Origin: Saprospiraceae bacterium
GTDB taxonomy: Bacteria > Bacteroidota > Bacteroidia > Chitinophagales > Saprospiraceae
DNA: 64,000 bases
Assembly (NCBI GenBank): GCA_016712145.1
Contig: JADJRO010000001.1
Span: 434,001 to 498,000, forward strand
Direction of reading: 5' to 3'
The translations under genes were made by a program, and so were the position numbers. Below are positions 45,064 through 56,414 of this stretch, piece by piece (the first letter of the stretch is position 1; each line of letters opens with the position of its first letter). Below the pieces are notes generated by a model. That model was not told the DNA's origin and did no database searches. It saw nothing but the letters and a program-made list of their open reading frames with translations.

Positions 45064-46752
45064 ATGTGCAACGATCAAAATTTTGACAAAAACCTGTTTC
45101 GCTCAGATCTTGGAGAAAAACACAATGAAGATCACTTAACCTGGAATCGGAGGCAATTTTTAATGACCGGAGGGATTGCAGGATTAGGTACCATGTTATT
45201 GAGTGGGATTCCGGTAAATCCAATTTTATCAAACGCTTTTGCTGCACCGCTTGCAGCTGGTGGCGATTCAATACTCGTTTTGCTCAAATTGTTTGGAGGA
45301 AATGATGGACTGAATATGGTATTTCCTCATTCAGACAATGCTGGAAAAGCTGAATATATTAATTTAAGACCTGGTTTGAGCCATAAATTTGGTACAGATT
45401 ATAATGACAACACGGTTTTGTCAGGATTTGGTGGTTCAGATTTTGCGTTGCCATCAACGATGCAGTCCTTAATGCCGATGTGGCAATCAGGAAAAATGAA
45501 TATTATTCATAATGTGGGTTATCCAAATCAGGATTATTCGCATTTTTCGTCTATTGACAATTGGTCTAGTGCAGCTGATAACGTTTATGATAAACGATAC
45601 AATTCAGGGTATATGGGTCGATTTCTTGAACAGGATTTTCCGTCGTTTAGTGAAACACCTCCCACGGTTCCACCTGCATTGCGAATTGGCTACAGTGCTG
45701 ATTTAGTATTTAAGTCTGCTAATAATCAACAGTATGAATTGGTCTTTAATGATCCAAATGAATTTTACAGGCTGGCCCAATATGGTAAATTATACCCTAC
45801 AGATGGATTAAGTGATTGTCCACAAGGTCAGGAAATTGAGTTCTTAAGACAATTGACAAATAACTCATTGCGATATTCTCAATCCGTTACTCAAGCATAC
45901 AATTCAACATTAAATAAAGTTAGCTATCCGGCAAATACTACATCCAGATTGGCAGAGCAATTAAAAATTGTATCCAGACTTATAAAAGGAAAATTAGGTA
46001 CTCGGATTTTTATGGTTTATATGGATGGTTTTGATACGCATGCCGACCAAAAAACATACCATGCCACGTTACTTGGTCATATTGCTGATTCAGTATCTGC
46101 TTTTTTTGCGGATTTACAAGCAGACAATTTTGATAAGAATGTGTGTTTGATGAGTTTTTCTGAATTTGGTAGAACAATTCGCGAAAATGGTTCTGCTGGT
46201 ACCGATCATGGTAACATGTCTCCGATGATGTTGTTTGGAGATGCTGTAAAAGGTGGCTTTACTGGCAATCCAATGAATTTAAATGATGCAACTTTAAAGG
46301 CTGGGGACACAAGGGTTTATTTCGAAAATCAAAGTTGCATTGATTTTAGATCCATGTATTCCAGTGTAATGGAACAATATTTATGCCTTGACACCGAACT
46401 GGTAAATTATTCTTTAGGAAAATCTTATCCTCGTTTAAATCTATTTGATAATCCTTGTAATGGAAAAAGCTACGGCTCTAATTTTAATACCTTGCTTTTA
46501 GGACACAATCCAAATGAATTTAATAATAAAATCATTGAAGTTAAATTTTCGCAGTTGCAATCTAATGAAGTTAAATTGCAGATCAAATCAATAAATGGAA
46601 AAACACTTGCTGTGTTGCATGAAGGGTTTACAACAAAAGGGTCTTATGCAATTCCATTTGACCCAGTAAAATATAAAATTCCGCCAGGAGAGTATATTTA
46701 TCAACTCGACAGTGCAGGAAAGACTTTGTCAAGAAGATTTAATATTTTTTAA
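45064..46752 (+). CDS. DUF1501 family protein with twin-arginine-like signal and T9SS-like C-terminus
   Basis: A 562-residue protein. The N-terminus has WNRRQFLMTGGIAGLG, a twin-arginine type motif, so export by the Tat route is likely. The DUF1501 core contains VVLLKLFGGNDGLN-like and NVGYPNQDYSHFSSIDNW and the metal-site-like GTDHGNMSPMMLFG. The C-terminal 80 residues (from about GHNPNEFNNK) resemble a T9SS/FlgD-type sorting module. DUF1501 is related to sulfatase/phosphatase-like folds; its substrate is unknown. It lies 12 bases before the adhesin gene. Confidence 0.88.
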   Translation: MCNDQNFDKNLFRSDLGEKHNEDHLTWNRRQFLMTGGIAGLGTMLLSGIPVNPILSNAFAAPLAAGGDSILVLLKLFGGNDGLNMVFPHSDNAGKAEYINLRPGLSHKFGTDYNDNTVLSGFGGSDFALPSTMQSLMPMWQSGKMNIIHNVGYPNQDYSHFSSIDNWSSAADNVYDKRYNSGYMGRFLEQDFPSFSETPPTVPPALRIGYSADLVFKSANNQQYELVFNDPNEFYRLAQYGKLYPTDGLSDCPQGQEIEFLRQLTNNSLRYSQSVTQAYNSTLNKVSYPANTTSRLAEQLKIVSRLIKGKLGTRIFMVYMDGFDTHADQKTYHATLLGHIADSVSAFFADLQADNFDKNVCLMSFSEFGRTIRENGSAGTDHGNMSPMMLFGDAVKGGFTGNPMNLNDATLKAGDTRVYFENQSCIDFRSMYSSVMEQYLCLDTELVNYSLGKSYPRLNLFDNPCNGKSYGSNFNTLLLGHNPNEFNNKIIEVKFSQLQSNEVKLQIKSINGKTLAVLHEGFTTKGSYAIPFDPVKYKIPPGEYIYQLDSAGKTLSRRFNIF

Positions 46753-46764
46753 ACTAGGAAGGCT

Positions 46765-49670
46765 ATGAAAAAAATTATATTTTTCGTATTTGTAAGTATT
46801 CAATTTATAAGTGCTCAAAATCAAATAGCTTATGAGCAATTCAGTGCCTGCAGTCTTCCAGCTAATTGGAATTTATTAATTGAAAAAGGAACAAGTGGTT
46901 TTCCATTGTTAAAAGCAATCTGTTTCCTTCTTCGGATGCTACCTGCAGTATTGTTTACAATCAAACATCTTCAACAAATGGAGGAGATAAAAAATTTTCA
47001 ATTACAACAAAAGAGTTTGATTTATTTGCATATGACCAATATGTTTTAAACTATGGATTGCGGCTTATCAATACAAATACAAACAATAAATTAACTGTTT
47101 ATGCAATAATTGATGGAAATCAACAAGTTGTTCAAACATATACAAAAGATATCGTTCAAAATGGTTTGGTCGTTGTAAATCAGGCAGTTAATTTTAATTC
47201 AACAAATGCCAGTAAAAAAGCAAAATTTACTTTTGAATATCAGACATCAGGAATAGATTTTAATTCACTGGTTATTATTGATAATTTGAGTTTAGCCGGG
47301 CCTGATAATGATGATTGTGCCAGAGCAGTAACAATCGAATTGGATAAGAATTGTTTGGGAGGTAATAGTACCGGAGCTTTTATAACTGGACCAACTGTAC
47401 AATGTTCAGGTAATTTTACTCAAGGACTTTGGTATAAATATCAAAGTGCATTTTCTGGAAAATTAAAAATTGAAACAAAGGCAAGTTACAACGATGCTGT
47501 TAGCGTTTTTGAAGGTTCTTGCTTGAATCTAAAGGATCTTAAATGTTTCAATAAAGATGAATATGGTTTTGAGGGTGAAACCAATTTTATAGATGTTGAA
47601 AATGGAAAGACTTACTTTATTCGGGTAGCTAAGCAAATTGGTTTTTATGGTAGAGAAGACATTGGAGAATTATGTGTTAGCATTAAGAAACAAGATCCTG
47701 TTTATCCGCCTCATGATTTGTGTGATTCTAAAAAATTAATTTCAATAAATTCAAATTGTATTTCTGAAACAAATATCGCTGCTGAATTTGATAATCCGGT
47801 TCCCAGTTTAAATAATAAATCAAGAGCTGATGTTTGGTATTATTTTAGAACAAGTTCAACTAAGGATTTAGAAATTATTTCTCACGCAGATTTTGCAGAT
47901 GTTTTGACTGTATTTAAAGGCACCTGTACTCAACTTGTAGAAGTTAAATGTGAGGATTTGGGTGGTAAATTATTATTAGAAAGTCCGACTTTAAATACTG
48001 ACTATTTTATTCAAGTATCAGGATACTTCTCTAGTATTGAAGGACATTTGTGTATGGAAGTAAAAGATCATTCGACAAATAAACCAACAAATGAAGATTG
48101 TATTACTTCAAAAGCAATAACATTAAATGCAGCATGTCAAAGTAGTTCCACGATCAATAGTGCGAAGAGTACCATTAAACCAAGTTGTATAGTTTATAAT
48201 TCACCCGATGTTTGGTATAGTTTTGTAGCTCCTTCAGAAAAAAGCATTTCATTGGATATCCAAGCAGGGTTTCTATTTCATTATGGTATCTATTCCGGAA
48301 GTTGTTCTAACTTAACTGAGATAGTTTGTGGTAAAACACCTGATCCTTGTGCTGGTCCAATTGTTATCAATGGTTTGGAAGCTGGAAAAACATATTATTT
48401 ACAAATATTGGCAGCTGTAAATCCTTTAAAAGCTATTGAAGGAGATATTTGTGTGCGAATCGATGAGCTAAGCAAAGCCATTCCATTTATACCTATTGAT
48501 TTAAATTTGCAAATTGATTGTTTGCATGGTGTATTAGGACAAGTAAATTATACTGTCAGTGGAGGAAAAGGCAATCATACGTATACCGGTCCAGGAGCAA
48601 ATGAAATTTTGTATCCTGGAACCCAGATAGAAGCATTTGTTGAAGATGAATCCGGATGTAGAGATTTTGTTAAAACTTCTGTGGATTGTCAAGCTCCTGC
48701 CCACTGCAAGAATTCTACCCTCGATTTGGAAATTGTTTCTGAGTGCTTAATAGACCAAATTGGAAGGCAAACTGGGGAAGTAATATTACATATAAATGGC
48801 AAAGGAGGTTCCGGAGCTTATTACTTATACGGAACTCCAAATGGAAGTAAATTGAGCCATGGAGATACTTATCAAATTATTATTATAGATAGCGACAGTT
48901 GTTATGTGATTGAAGAAGGTCGTATTAATTGTCCACCTTTTGATTGTTCGCAATCCAAATTAAGTATTGCAGCGGATTATACTTGTGTAGACACCTTATT
49001 AAAAGCGATATTAACCATTTCAGCCACAGGAAATTTAGGTGCATTAAGTTTGACTGGCAATCGTACGGGTGATCAATTGAGCCAGGGAGAAAAATATTCT
49101 GTTCAAGCCGAGGATGAAGCTGGATGTAGTGTCAAGGTAGAAGGTGAAATCAAATGTAATTTTGATTCTTGCGCCTATGCAAGACCTAATTTACTAGTTA
49201 ATTACGAATGTGTAGTTGATTCCAATGGGAATCGAAGTGGTCAAGCTGTATTGCATGTGAACTCTACAAGCTATGCAGGAGGTATAAAAATCCTAGGGAA
49301 TCAGGATGGAGACACGTTGCGACATCTGGATTTATATGCCGTTCAAATGGTAGATTCATTTGGGTGCAGTATTTCAAAATCTGGTGAAATAGATTGCCTG
49401 CCTGTTTCAACTGGTAGTCAAGATAATTTAAATGGACTTATTTTAGTTCCAAATCCGGCCAATGATCGAGTTACCATTTATTTTAAAAAGCAACTTCCTA
49501 AGGATCTTAATTTTTCAATTTTTGATTCCAATGGTAATTTATTGAGGAATGGGATTCTGAATTCTTCCCAGAATTTTGATTTAAATATTAAGGATTTTCC
49601 ATCTGGAGTAATTTACATTAAACTGATCGGAAATTCATTTTTTGATATAATTCGATTTATTAAAATCTAA
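46765..49670 (+). CDS. Repeat-rich surface adhesin with T9SS sorting domain (one frameshift)
   Basis: A protein of about 968 residues once repaired. Signal peptide (ending FISAQ), then a choice-of-anchor/cleaved-adhesin-like domain. Three PPC-like repeats follow (starting NDDCARAV, PPHDLCDS, TNEDCITS), each with paired cysteines. Four repeats of about 75-80 residues then come, each ending with a Cys pair such as INCPPFDC or IKCNFDSC. The C-terminal sorting domain begins LVPNPANDRV. The frame breaks in the T-run 46899-46902: one more T joins GTSGF to SIVKSNLFPSSD. It lies 10 bases before the M4 protease gene. Likely role: surface or matrix adhesion. Confidence 0.8.
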
Positions 49671-49680
49671 TTTAAACTCT

Positions 49681-52600
49681 ATGTATAAAGTAATTGCAGC
49701 GTGTGTTGCTTTCTTGTTTTGTGTAAATATATATTCTCAAATAAAATCGGTTGTTGCAATTGAATTGCCAAGGCCTGATGCAAATCAAAATTGGTATGTT
49801 CCTGCAATTTCTGAAAGCAAGTTAAGTATAGATCAACTTATAAGTAATTTCAATAGTTATTTAAATTTATCAGAAAGCAATTCATTTCAAGTGTTGTCAA
49901 GTAAAATTGCAAAAGATCAATGGATTCATTTTAAGTTTCAGCAATATTATAATGGTGTAAAAGTACTTGGAGCAACTTTTTTAGTACATGAATTTGAAGG
50001 TCAAGTTAAGAGTTTAAATGGTCGCAGAGAAGACATAAGAGATTTAAATACAATTCCAACTATAGAAATTTCAGAATTGTCCTTGATTTGTTTGCAAAAA
50101 TTTCCACAATATTTTGTTCAGGATCCAGAACCTAAGCACCATTTCACAAATGCAGAATTAATTATTATGGATACACAGTATCCAAATAGATCCGGTGAAT
50201 TTAAATTAGCATTTAAATTAGATTATGATAACCATGATTTATTTGTGAATAGAAGATTTTATATTGACGCTATTTCCGGTGAAATGATATTAAGCTATGA
50301 TTTAATCCAAAGTTGTGTTGGTGGAAAGGGAATCGCCCAAACATTGTATCATGGAGATCAGGAAATGGAATTGGAATTAATTGATTCTGTGTATCAACTT
50401 ACAGACAATTCACGAGGGAATGGGATTCAAACTATTTCAGAATCTGGCAGAACATATAAAGACCAGGATAATTATTGGGAAAAAGGATCTTTTGCACAAC
50501 GAAAAGGCGCCTTGGACATTCAATTCGGATCCCAAAAGACCATTGACTTTTACAAAAAGTATTTTGATAGGGATGGAGTGGATGGTAAAAATCTTAAATT
50601 AGTAAACAAGCTTCGGGATAGTGTCTATTTAGTGAATGCATATTGGAATAGTACCGGTACTTTGTTTGGAATCGGTGATTCCATAAACACAGGGCCAATA
50701 ACCTCAATTGATATAGTTGGACATGAATTAACACATGGTGTAACTCAATTTACATGCGGATTGGAATACTTATACGAATCCGGTGCACTTAATGAAGGAT
50801 TAAGCGATATTTTTGGAAAGGCTATTGAGCAAGAATACGATCCAGCCGGATTTAATTGGTTATTAGGAGGCAGACCGTTTGTAAAAAAAGATACTGCTTT
50901 TAGAAACATGGCAAATCCAAATCATTATCGAAATCCAAAATTATATAAGGGTAAATTCTGGATCAGTAATTCTTCAGATAATGGAGGGGTTCATACAAAC
51001 AGCGGTGTAATTAATTATTGGTTTTATATTTTATCTGTAGGAGAAACAGGCACTAATGAAGCAGGTCAAACCTATGTTGTAGAAAAGCTAGGAATGATTC
51101 CAACCCTTAAAATCTTGTATGATGCGATGGATAACTACCTTACATCTACAAGTTATTATTTTGATGTTCGTGAAGCAACACTTTTAATAGCAGAAAAGAA
51201 TTATGGTAAATGCTCCAAAGAATACCTAAACATCACTGAAGCCTGGAAGGCTGTTGGAGTAGGAAAAGGTCTCATTGAAAACGACCTACAACTTGTTAAT
51301 AATAAGATACCTCAAATTGCTTGCAAGGAAGGACTGTTTCCAGTTGAAATCAGAATAGTAAATTTAAGTTGTAATAGTAGTATTCCTAAGGGTACAGATA
51401 TGGTGTTTACAATCAGCGTACCTCAAAAAAATAAGATTATTGAAAATTATACTACAACCGAAGATATTTTACCTGGCGGCTCATTTGTATATGCATTTAT
51501 CAATCCTGCTAGAATTGACAGAAACGTAAGCATCACAGTGGAAGCATCCGTTGCAAATGATGCAGATACTTCAAATAATCGAATCACTATGGCTATCACA
51601 AAAAATGCAAATAGTGATCATGATTTTAGATCCGTACAAATCCAAATAAATGGATCTTCATGTGAGAATGGGTTCTTAAGGGCACGGGTTACCTCAAATT
51701 ACACCGGTTGTTCGCCAGTTCCCAAAGGGACAGAATTGCAGTTAAATTTAAAGTATGACAATCAAGTAATAACCAAAACATTTAATACAGCAACCACTAT
51801 TTTCCCCGGAAATCAATATCAATCTCCGTTTTTTAATTTGGATCGTGTATTTAGCGGATATAAGAGAATATTGGGTGAATTGGATTATGCAAAAGATACT
51901 GTTGATACCAATAATGCGGCTTATTTCAGTGCAGTTTACATTAATAATGTTGGTTTTGGTTATTTAGAATCGTTTTCCGGTAATCAATTTGATTCTACTT
52001 TATTGGGATTGAAAATTGATTCATTTCAAAATGTTAAAATTCAATCCGATTTTATTAATTCAGAATCAATCGTTTTTACTGGGGGCAATATCTTTAATGC
52101 AAATAAATTTATTCCAACAAATGGTGCGAATTTAGCAGATTTTATTACGAGTATCCAAAATTTACAAGTACGCTTTATTTGTGTGTTGATACGAAAGATT
52201 TAAGCAAAGCAAAATTATCATTTGATTATATTCAAAAACTGGGATCTTTTCCGTATGATTCTATGTTAAACAGCCAAAGTTTTGCGGCAGGTACCAGAGT
52301 TCAATTCAGAAACGAAACTGGTGGATTGATTGGAATGCCAAATTATATTCAAACAGCTTCTCGTGAAGCTTTAAATCACTATTATGAGCAAGATATTCCA
52401 ATAAATGGAGGAGCGATTTCTATTGAAGTAACAAGCATTGCATTAAATGGTGTTATTGATAGTTTAAACTCACAAATTGATACGAGTTCTGATTTGGTTA
52501 TTCTCGATAACATAAAAATTTTCAAAGAAACTGTAAAGACGAAAGAGGAGCAAAACACAACATTGTTTGTTGAACCGAATCCATTTCACGAGTCATTTAA

Positions 52601-52793
52601 AGTTTATGTTGACCCAACTTATGGAGCATTACATTATTTGCTTGTAAATTCTGTGGGCAAAGTGGTAGCTATGGGCAATCTGAATTCTGGATGGAATGAG
52701 TTGTTGGGTAAAGATTTAAGTTCGGGTAGTTATATATTAAAATGTATAAATTCTAAAGGAAGATTGTTTTATTCGAAACTCATTAAAAATTGA
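49681..52793 (+). CDS. M4-family (thermolysin-like) secreted metalloprotease with T9SS sorting domain (one frameshift)
   Basis: Signal peptide (about 1-20), FTP/PepSY-type propeptide (about 60-200), and an M4 catalytic domain with HELTH (H348-H352), the zinc ligand in NEGLSD (E372) and the active-site GVHTNSG. CARDB-like and adhesin-like beta domains then follow, and a terminal sorting domain (VEPNPFHESF). The frame breaks at C52173: one added C joins LQVR to LYLCVDTKDLSK with no stop. It probably degrades extracellular protein. It is the last of four co-directional genes spaced 17, 12 and 10 bases apart. Confidence 0.88.
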
Positions 52794-53556
52794 GCATTTG
52801 GATTGGTTTAATATAACTTCCAAATTGAATTTTATTTGAATGCTTGCGATATGTTGAAAGGGTTTTTAATGGTTCTTTCGTAAAAAAAGAACTCCTTGAC
52901 TTTAAATTGATCATAATGCACCTTTCGCAAGGTTTTAAAAACTCAAATTCAATGCCATTAATTCGGATGTATTTCATTTGGTCTTCAACGTAAGGCTCAG
53001 GTAAGTCTATATAAATATTAGCACGGAAACGTTCAGGTTCAATATTTAAATTACACATTTTGCTTAAATCTGTAACAGATTTTAAATTGACTAAATGTAT
53101 CGGATAACCATCTTGAAAATTCAATTGAAGCTCGTAATTTTTGTCATTTATTCGTTTGGTTTTTAACCTAAGGGCATTTGCTAAGAGCAACACTTTCGCA
53201 TTTAAAAACTCTGAGAACCAGTCAGATACTTTAAAATCTACCAGAGTTGCCTGTACGCGTTGATCCCAAATAGAAGCCTCAACATTTCTGATTGTATTTA
53301 TATTTTTTGATATTTCAATGTAATTATCAGGCTTTGAAGGGTTCTGGATTTTAAAGGAATTTTCATCTTCAAATATCTTTAACAAATTGAGTTTTGGAAA
53401 ATCTCTCTGGCTTAACATTTGATAGTTTTCATTTACCAACATCCAAAATCTATCAAATTCAAGACCTTGATCGGTTATATTTAAAGCCCTGACTGGTATT
53501 CCTGCAATGGATTTGATCGGGTAGATGTATAATTGATTAGAGAAGTATTCTACCAT
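52783..53556 (-). CDS. MOSC domain protein
   Basis: The start at 53556 (MVEYFSNQLYIYPIKS) fits the MOSC N-terminal beta-barrel family better than the longer in-frame ATG at 53628, which would run into pyrG. The C-terminal MOSC domain has the cysteine in PCERCIMINL. MOSC proteins handle sulfur from persulfide for molybdenum-cofactor or other sulfur transfer. The 3' end overlaps the protease gene by 11 bases on the opposite strand. Confidence 0.85.
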   Translation of the reverse strand: MVEYFSNQLYIYPIKSIAGIPVRALNITDQGLEFDRFWMLVNENYQMLSQRDFPKLNLLKIFEDENSFKIQNPSKPDNYIEISKNINTIRNVEASIWDQRVQATLVDFKVSDWFSEFLNAKVLLLANALRLKTKRINDKNYELQLNFQDGYPIHLVNLKSVTDLSKMCNLNIEPERFRANIYIDLPEPYVEDQMKYIRINGIEFEFLKPCERCIMINLKSRSSFFTKEPLKTLSTYRKHSNKIQFGSYIKPIQMLNF

Positions 53557-53614
53557 AAATTGAAAAAATAGCCTAATTTTACGACCCGTAACAAAGTAAA
53601 CTAAATACAATCTT

Positions 53615-55225
53615 ATGGCAAAATACATTTTTGTTACGGGAGGTGTAACATCATCCTTAGGGAAGGGAATTATTTCTGCTTCATTGGCTAAATTGCTTCA
53701 AGCACGTGGATTTAATGCTACCATCCAAAAATTTGACCCTTACATCAATGTGGATCCCGGAACTTTGAATCCTTATGAACACGGGGAGTGCTATGTAACA
53801 GATGATGGCGCAGAAACGGATTTAGACCTTGGACATTATGAGCGTTTTTGAATAAACCCACCTCCCAGGCTAATAACATTACTACTGGAAAAATATACCA
53901 AACCGTTATTAATAAAGAACGTGCCGGTGATTACTTAGGTAAAACAGTCCAGGTCATCCCACACATTACTGATGAAATCAAGCGACGCATTTCATTGTTA
54001 GGGGACTTGGGTTTTGATATGATAATCACTGAATTAGGCGGTACAGTTGGAGATATCGAGTCTTTGCCTTATTTGGAAGCTTTACGTCAATTTAGGATGG
54101 ATATTGGGCCAGAAAATGTCGTAACCATTCACTTGACGCTATTGCCTTATTTGTCTGCAGCAAAGGAGCTCAAAACCAAGCCTACACAGCATTCGGTAAA
54201 AGAATTGCTAGAAGCCGGGATTCAACCGGACATTCTTGTTTGCCGCACAGAAAGGCCTGTAACAGATGAAATTAAAGCTAAATTGGCCTTGTTTTGTAAC
54301 TTAAAAGCAGAAAATGTTATTGAAGCATTGGATGCAGATACAATTTACGATGTACCTCTATTAATGCTTAAAGAGCGATTAGACATTCGGGTGCTTGAAA
54401 AATTGGGGATTCATACTAAAATGGAACCTGATTTAAAAACTGGAAGAAGTTTTAGGACACCTTAAAAATCCAAGTGAATCTGTTCGAATTGGCTTAATCG
54501 GTAAATACAACGAATTACCAGATGCTTATAAATCAATACATGAAGCATTTGTTCATGGGGGTGCAGCAAATGAATGCGATGTAGAAGTTGTTCCAATACA
54601 TGCTGAAGATATTGAAGAAGAAACGGATGTCCGCAAATTATTAAAAGATCTGGACGGAATTTTGGTCGCTCCAGGCTTTGGAGAACGTGGAATAAATGGA
54701 AAAATTCGCGCAATTGAATTTGCTCGAACTAAAAATTTACCCTTTTTTGGAATCTGCCTTGGTATGCAGTGTGCTGTAGTAGAGTTTTGTAGAAATGTAT
54801 TAAAATTAAAAGATGCTTCATCCACAGAAGTAAACCCCAATACAAAAAATCCAGTAATTGATCTGATGGAAGATCAGCGAAAAATTAAAACCAAAGGCGG
54901 AACTATGCGATTGGGAGCATATCCTTGTATGTTAAAAGAGAAATCATTAGCCCGAAAGTGCTATAAAACAGAATTTATTTCAGAGCGCCACAGGCATCGT
55001 TATGAATTTAATAATAAATACCTTGATGTGCTGCAAAAAAATGGCATGATCGCAACAGGAATTAATCCAGACAATCAGTTGACTGAAATAATTGAACTGA
55101 AAGAACATCCTTGGTTTGTAGGTGTTCAATTTCATCCAGAATTAAAAAGCAGAGTAGAGCTTCCACACCCATTATTTGTTGGATTTATTAAAGCGTGCAT
55201 CCAATATAAAACAGGCCGTAATTAA
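53615..55225 (+). CDS. pyrG: CTP synthase (two frameshifts)
   Basis: Reading through gives the whole CTP synthase: GGVTSSLGKGIISASLAKL P-loop at the start, INVDPGTLNPYEHGECYV, ELGGTVGDIESLPYLEALR, and a glutamine amidotransferase domain with the active-site GICLGMQ cysteine and the terminal GVQFHPEL. The frame breaks twice. The T-run 53845-53849 is one short (adding a T gives YERFLNKPTSQANN). Around the A-run 54435-54439 one base too many is present; removing an A gives KLEEVLGHLKNP. A two-base shortfall giving KTWKKFLGHLKNP would fit the family slightly better. The enzyme makes CTP and is essential, so error is the best explanation. Confidence 0.92.
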
Positions 55226-55229
55226 TGTT

Positions 55230-55754
55230 TTGAAGAAAAAATCACTGCTCGACCTAAACAGATTGGAGTTACAGGATTTTCGTGCAATTCCTAAACGCCC
55301 GATCATTCTCTTTGCGGATCAAATACGATCGGGTCATAACATCGGTTCACTATTCCGAATTGCAGATTCCTTTTTATTGGAATCCATTTATTTAAGTGAA
55401 TATTGCGTCAAACCTCCGCACCCTGAAATTGAAAAGTCTGCTATAGGAAGCACAAATAGTGTAGCATGGGAAGCTGTTGCTGATTCTGTAAACTGTCTGA
55501 AAGATTTACAAAATAAAGGGTATCAAATAATTGGAATCGAACAAACGGATCAGAGCCAATCGCTTGAAAAATTTAAAGTTGATTTAAATGCTAAATATGT
55601 TTTGATATTTGGAAATGAAGTAAATGGAATAAGTCAACCTATTTTAAATACAGTAGATGCATGTATTGAAATTCCTCAATTTGGGACTAAACATAGCTTA
55701 AATGTAAGTGTAGCAGCTGGAATTGTAGTCTGGCACTTTTTAGGAATTCATTAA
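55230..55754 (+). CDS. TrmH/SpoU-family RNA methyltransferase
   Basis: Start TTG at 55230, 4 bases after the pyrG stop, because the family begins at KSLLDLNRLELQDFR; the longer in-frame ATG (55176) would overlap pyrG and adds unrelated residues. The protein of about 174 residues has the SpoU motifs ILFADQIRSGHNIGSLFRIAD, IFGNEVNGIS and the knot motif HSLNVSVAAGIVVWHF. It 2'-O-methylates a tRNA or rRNA ribose; the exact target is not known. Confidence 0.88.
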   Translation: MKKKSLLDLNRLELQDFRAIPKRPIILFADQIRSGHNIGSLFRIADSFLLESIYLSEYCVKPPHPEIEKSAIGSTNSVAWEAVADSVNCLKDLQNKGYQIIGIEQTDQSQSLEKFKVDLNAKYVLIFGNEVNGISQPILNTVDACIEIPQFGTKHSLNVSVAAGIVVWHFLGIH

Positions 55755-55772
55755 ATCAAATGGATTCAAAGA

Positions 55773-56414
55773 TTAGGGTAGAAGAAAATTATCACTTTTT
55801 TTACTTTGAATTAAAAATAAATTATACAGCATCATTCCTAAATTTCTAAAAGCTTTTAATTCAGATGTATGAATTAATTTGTTTTGATGGTATAATATAA
55901 AATAATAATTCATAGCCTCCATATTAAAAGATTTTTGATCTGAAAGCAGTTGTAATAATTCTTCAGAAAAGTAAAACCGAATAACTTCTTCGTATTCACC
56001 TTTTAAATGAAATTTATCAGAATATTCAGGGAATTTCACAAAATCAATATCATCAAAACCTAAATAAGCCATTAATTTCGTAAAGAATGTTTCAGGTTTC
56101 TGTACAAATTGGGGCAGGGACAGCTGCTTTGAATTTACAAAAAAAACAGTTTGTTCAAACCGTACCGCAGATTTTCCTGTTGATACGACATATTGATAAT
56201 CAAATAAATAATTTTCAGAATCAAATGTCTTTTCAATAAGTACATTTGAAATTTTTTGCGAACTTCCAATTTTAAAGAGTCCAAAATCGCTTAATTGTTT
56301 GATTAATCCAAATTCATTTTGGGGTTCGTATTTTAAATTTAATTGATTTGCCAGCACTTGAAAAGAAGCACTTCGTTGTTTTTCATTGCCAAATAGCTTA
56401 TTGAGGAGGCCCAT
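55773..56414 (-). CDS. Hypothetical protein
   Basis: A 213-residue protein without a signal peptide. It starts MGLLNKLFGNEKQR, is rich in Phe/Tyr in the middle and has no motif I recognise. The 5' end overlaps the lpxB stop by 17 bases, so it is probably co-transcribed downstream of lpxB. It lies close behind the methyltransferase gene of the opposite strand. Confidence 0.6.
   Translation of the reverse strand: MGLLNKLFGNEKQRSASFQVLANQLNLKYEPQNEFGLIKQLSDFGLFKIGSSQKISNVLIEKTFDSENYLFDYQYVVSTGKSAVRFEQTVFFVNSKQLSLPQFVQKPETFFTKLMAYLGFDDIDFVKFPEYSDKFHLKGEYEEVIRFYFSEELLQLLSDQKSFNMEAMNYYFILYHQNKLIHTSELKAFRNLGMMLYNLFLIQSKKSDNFLLP

Noticed and set aside
53845..53849. Programmed ribosomal frameshifting in pyrG
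   Set aside because: Two shifts in opposite directions, no stimulatory structure seen, and many similar shifts in unrelated genes; error is simpler.
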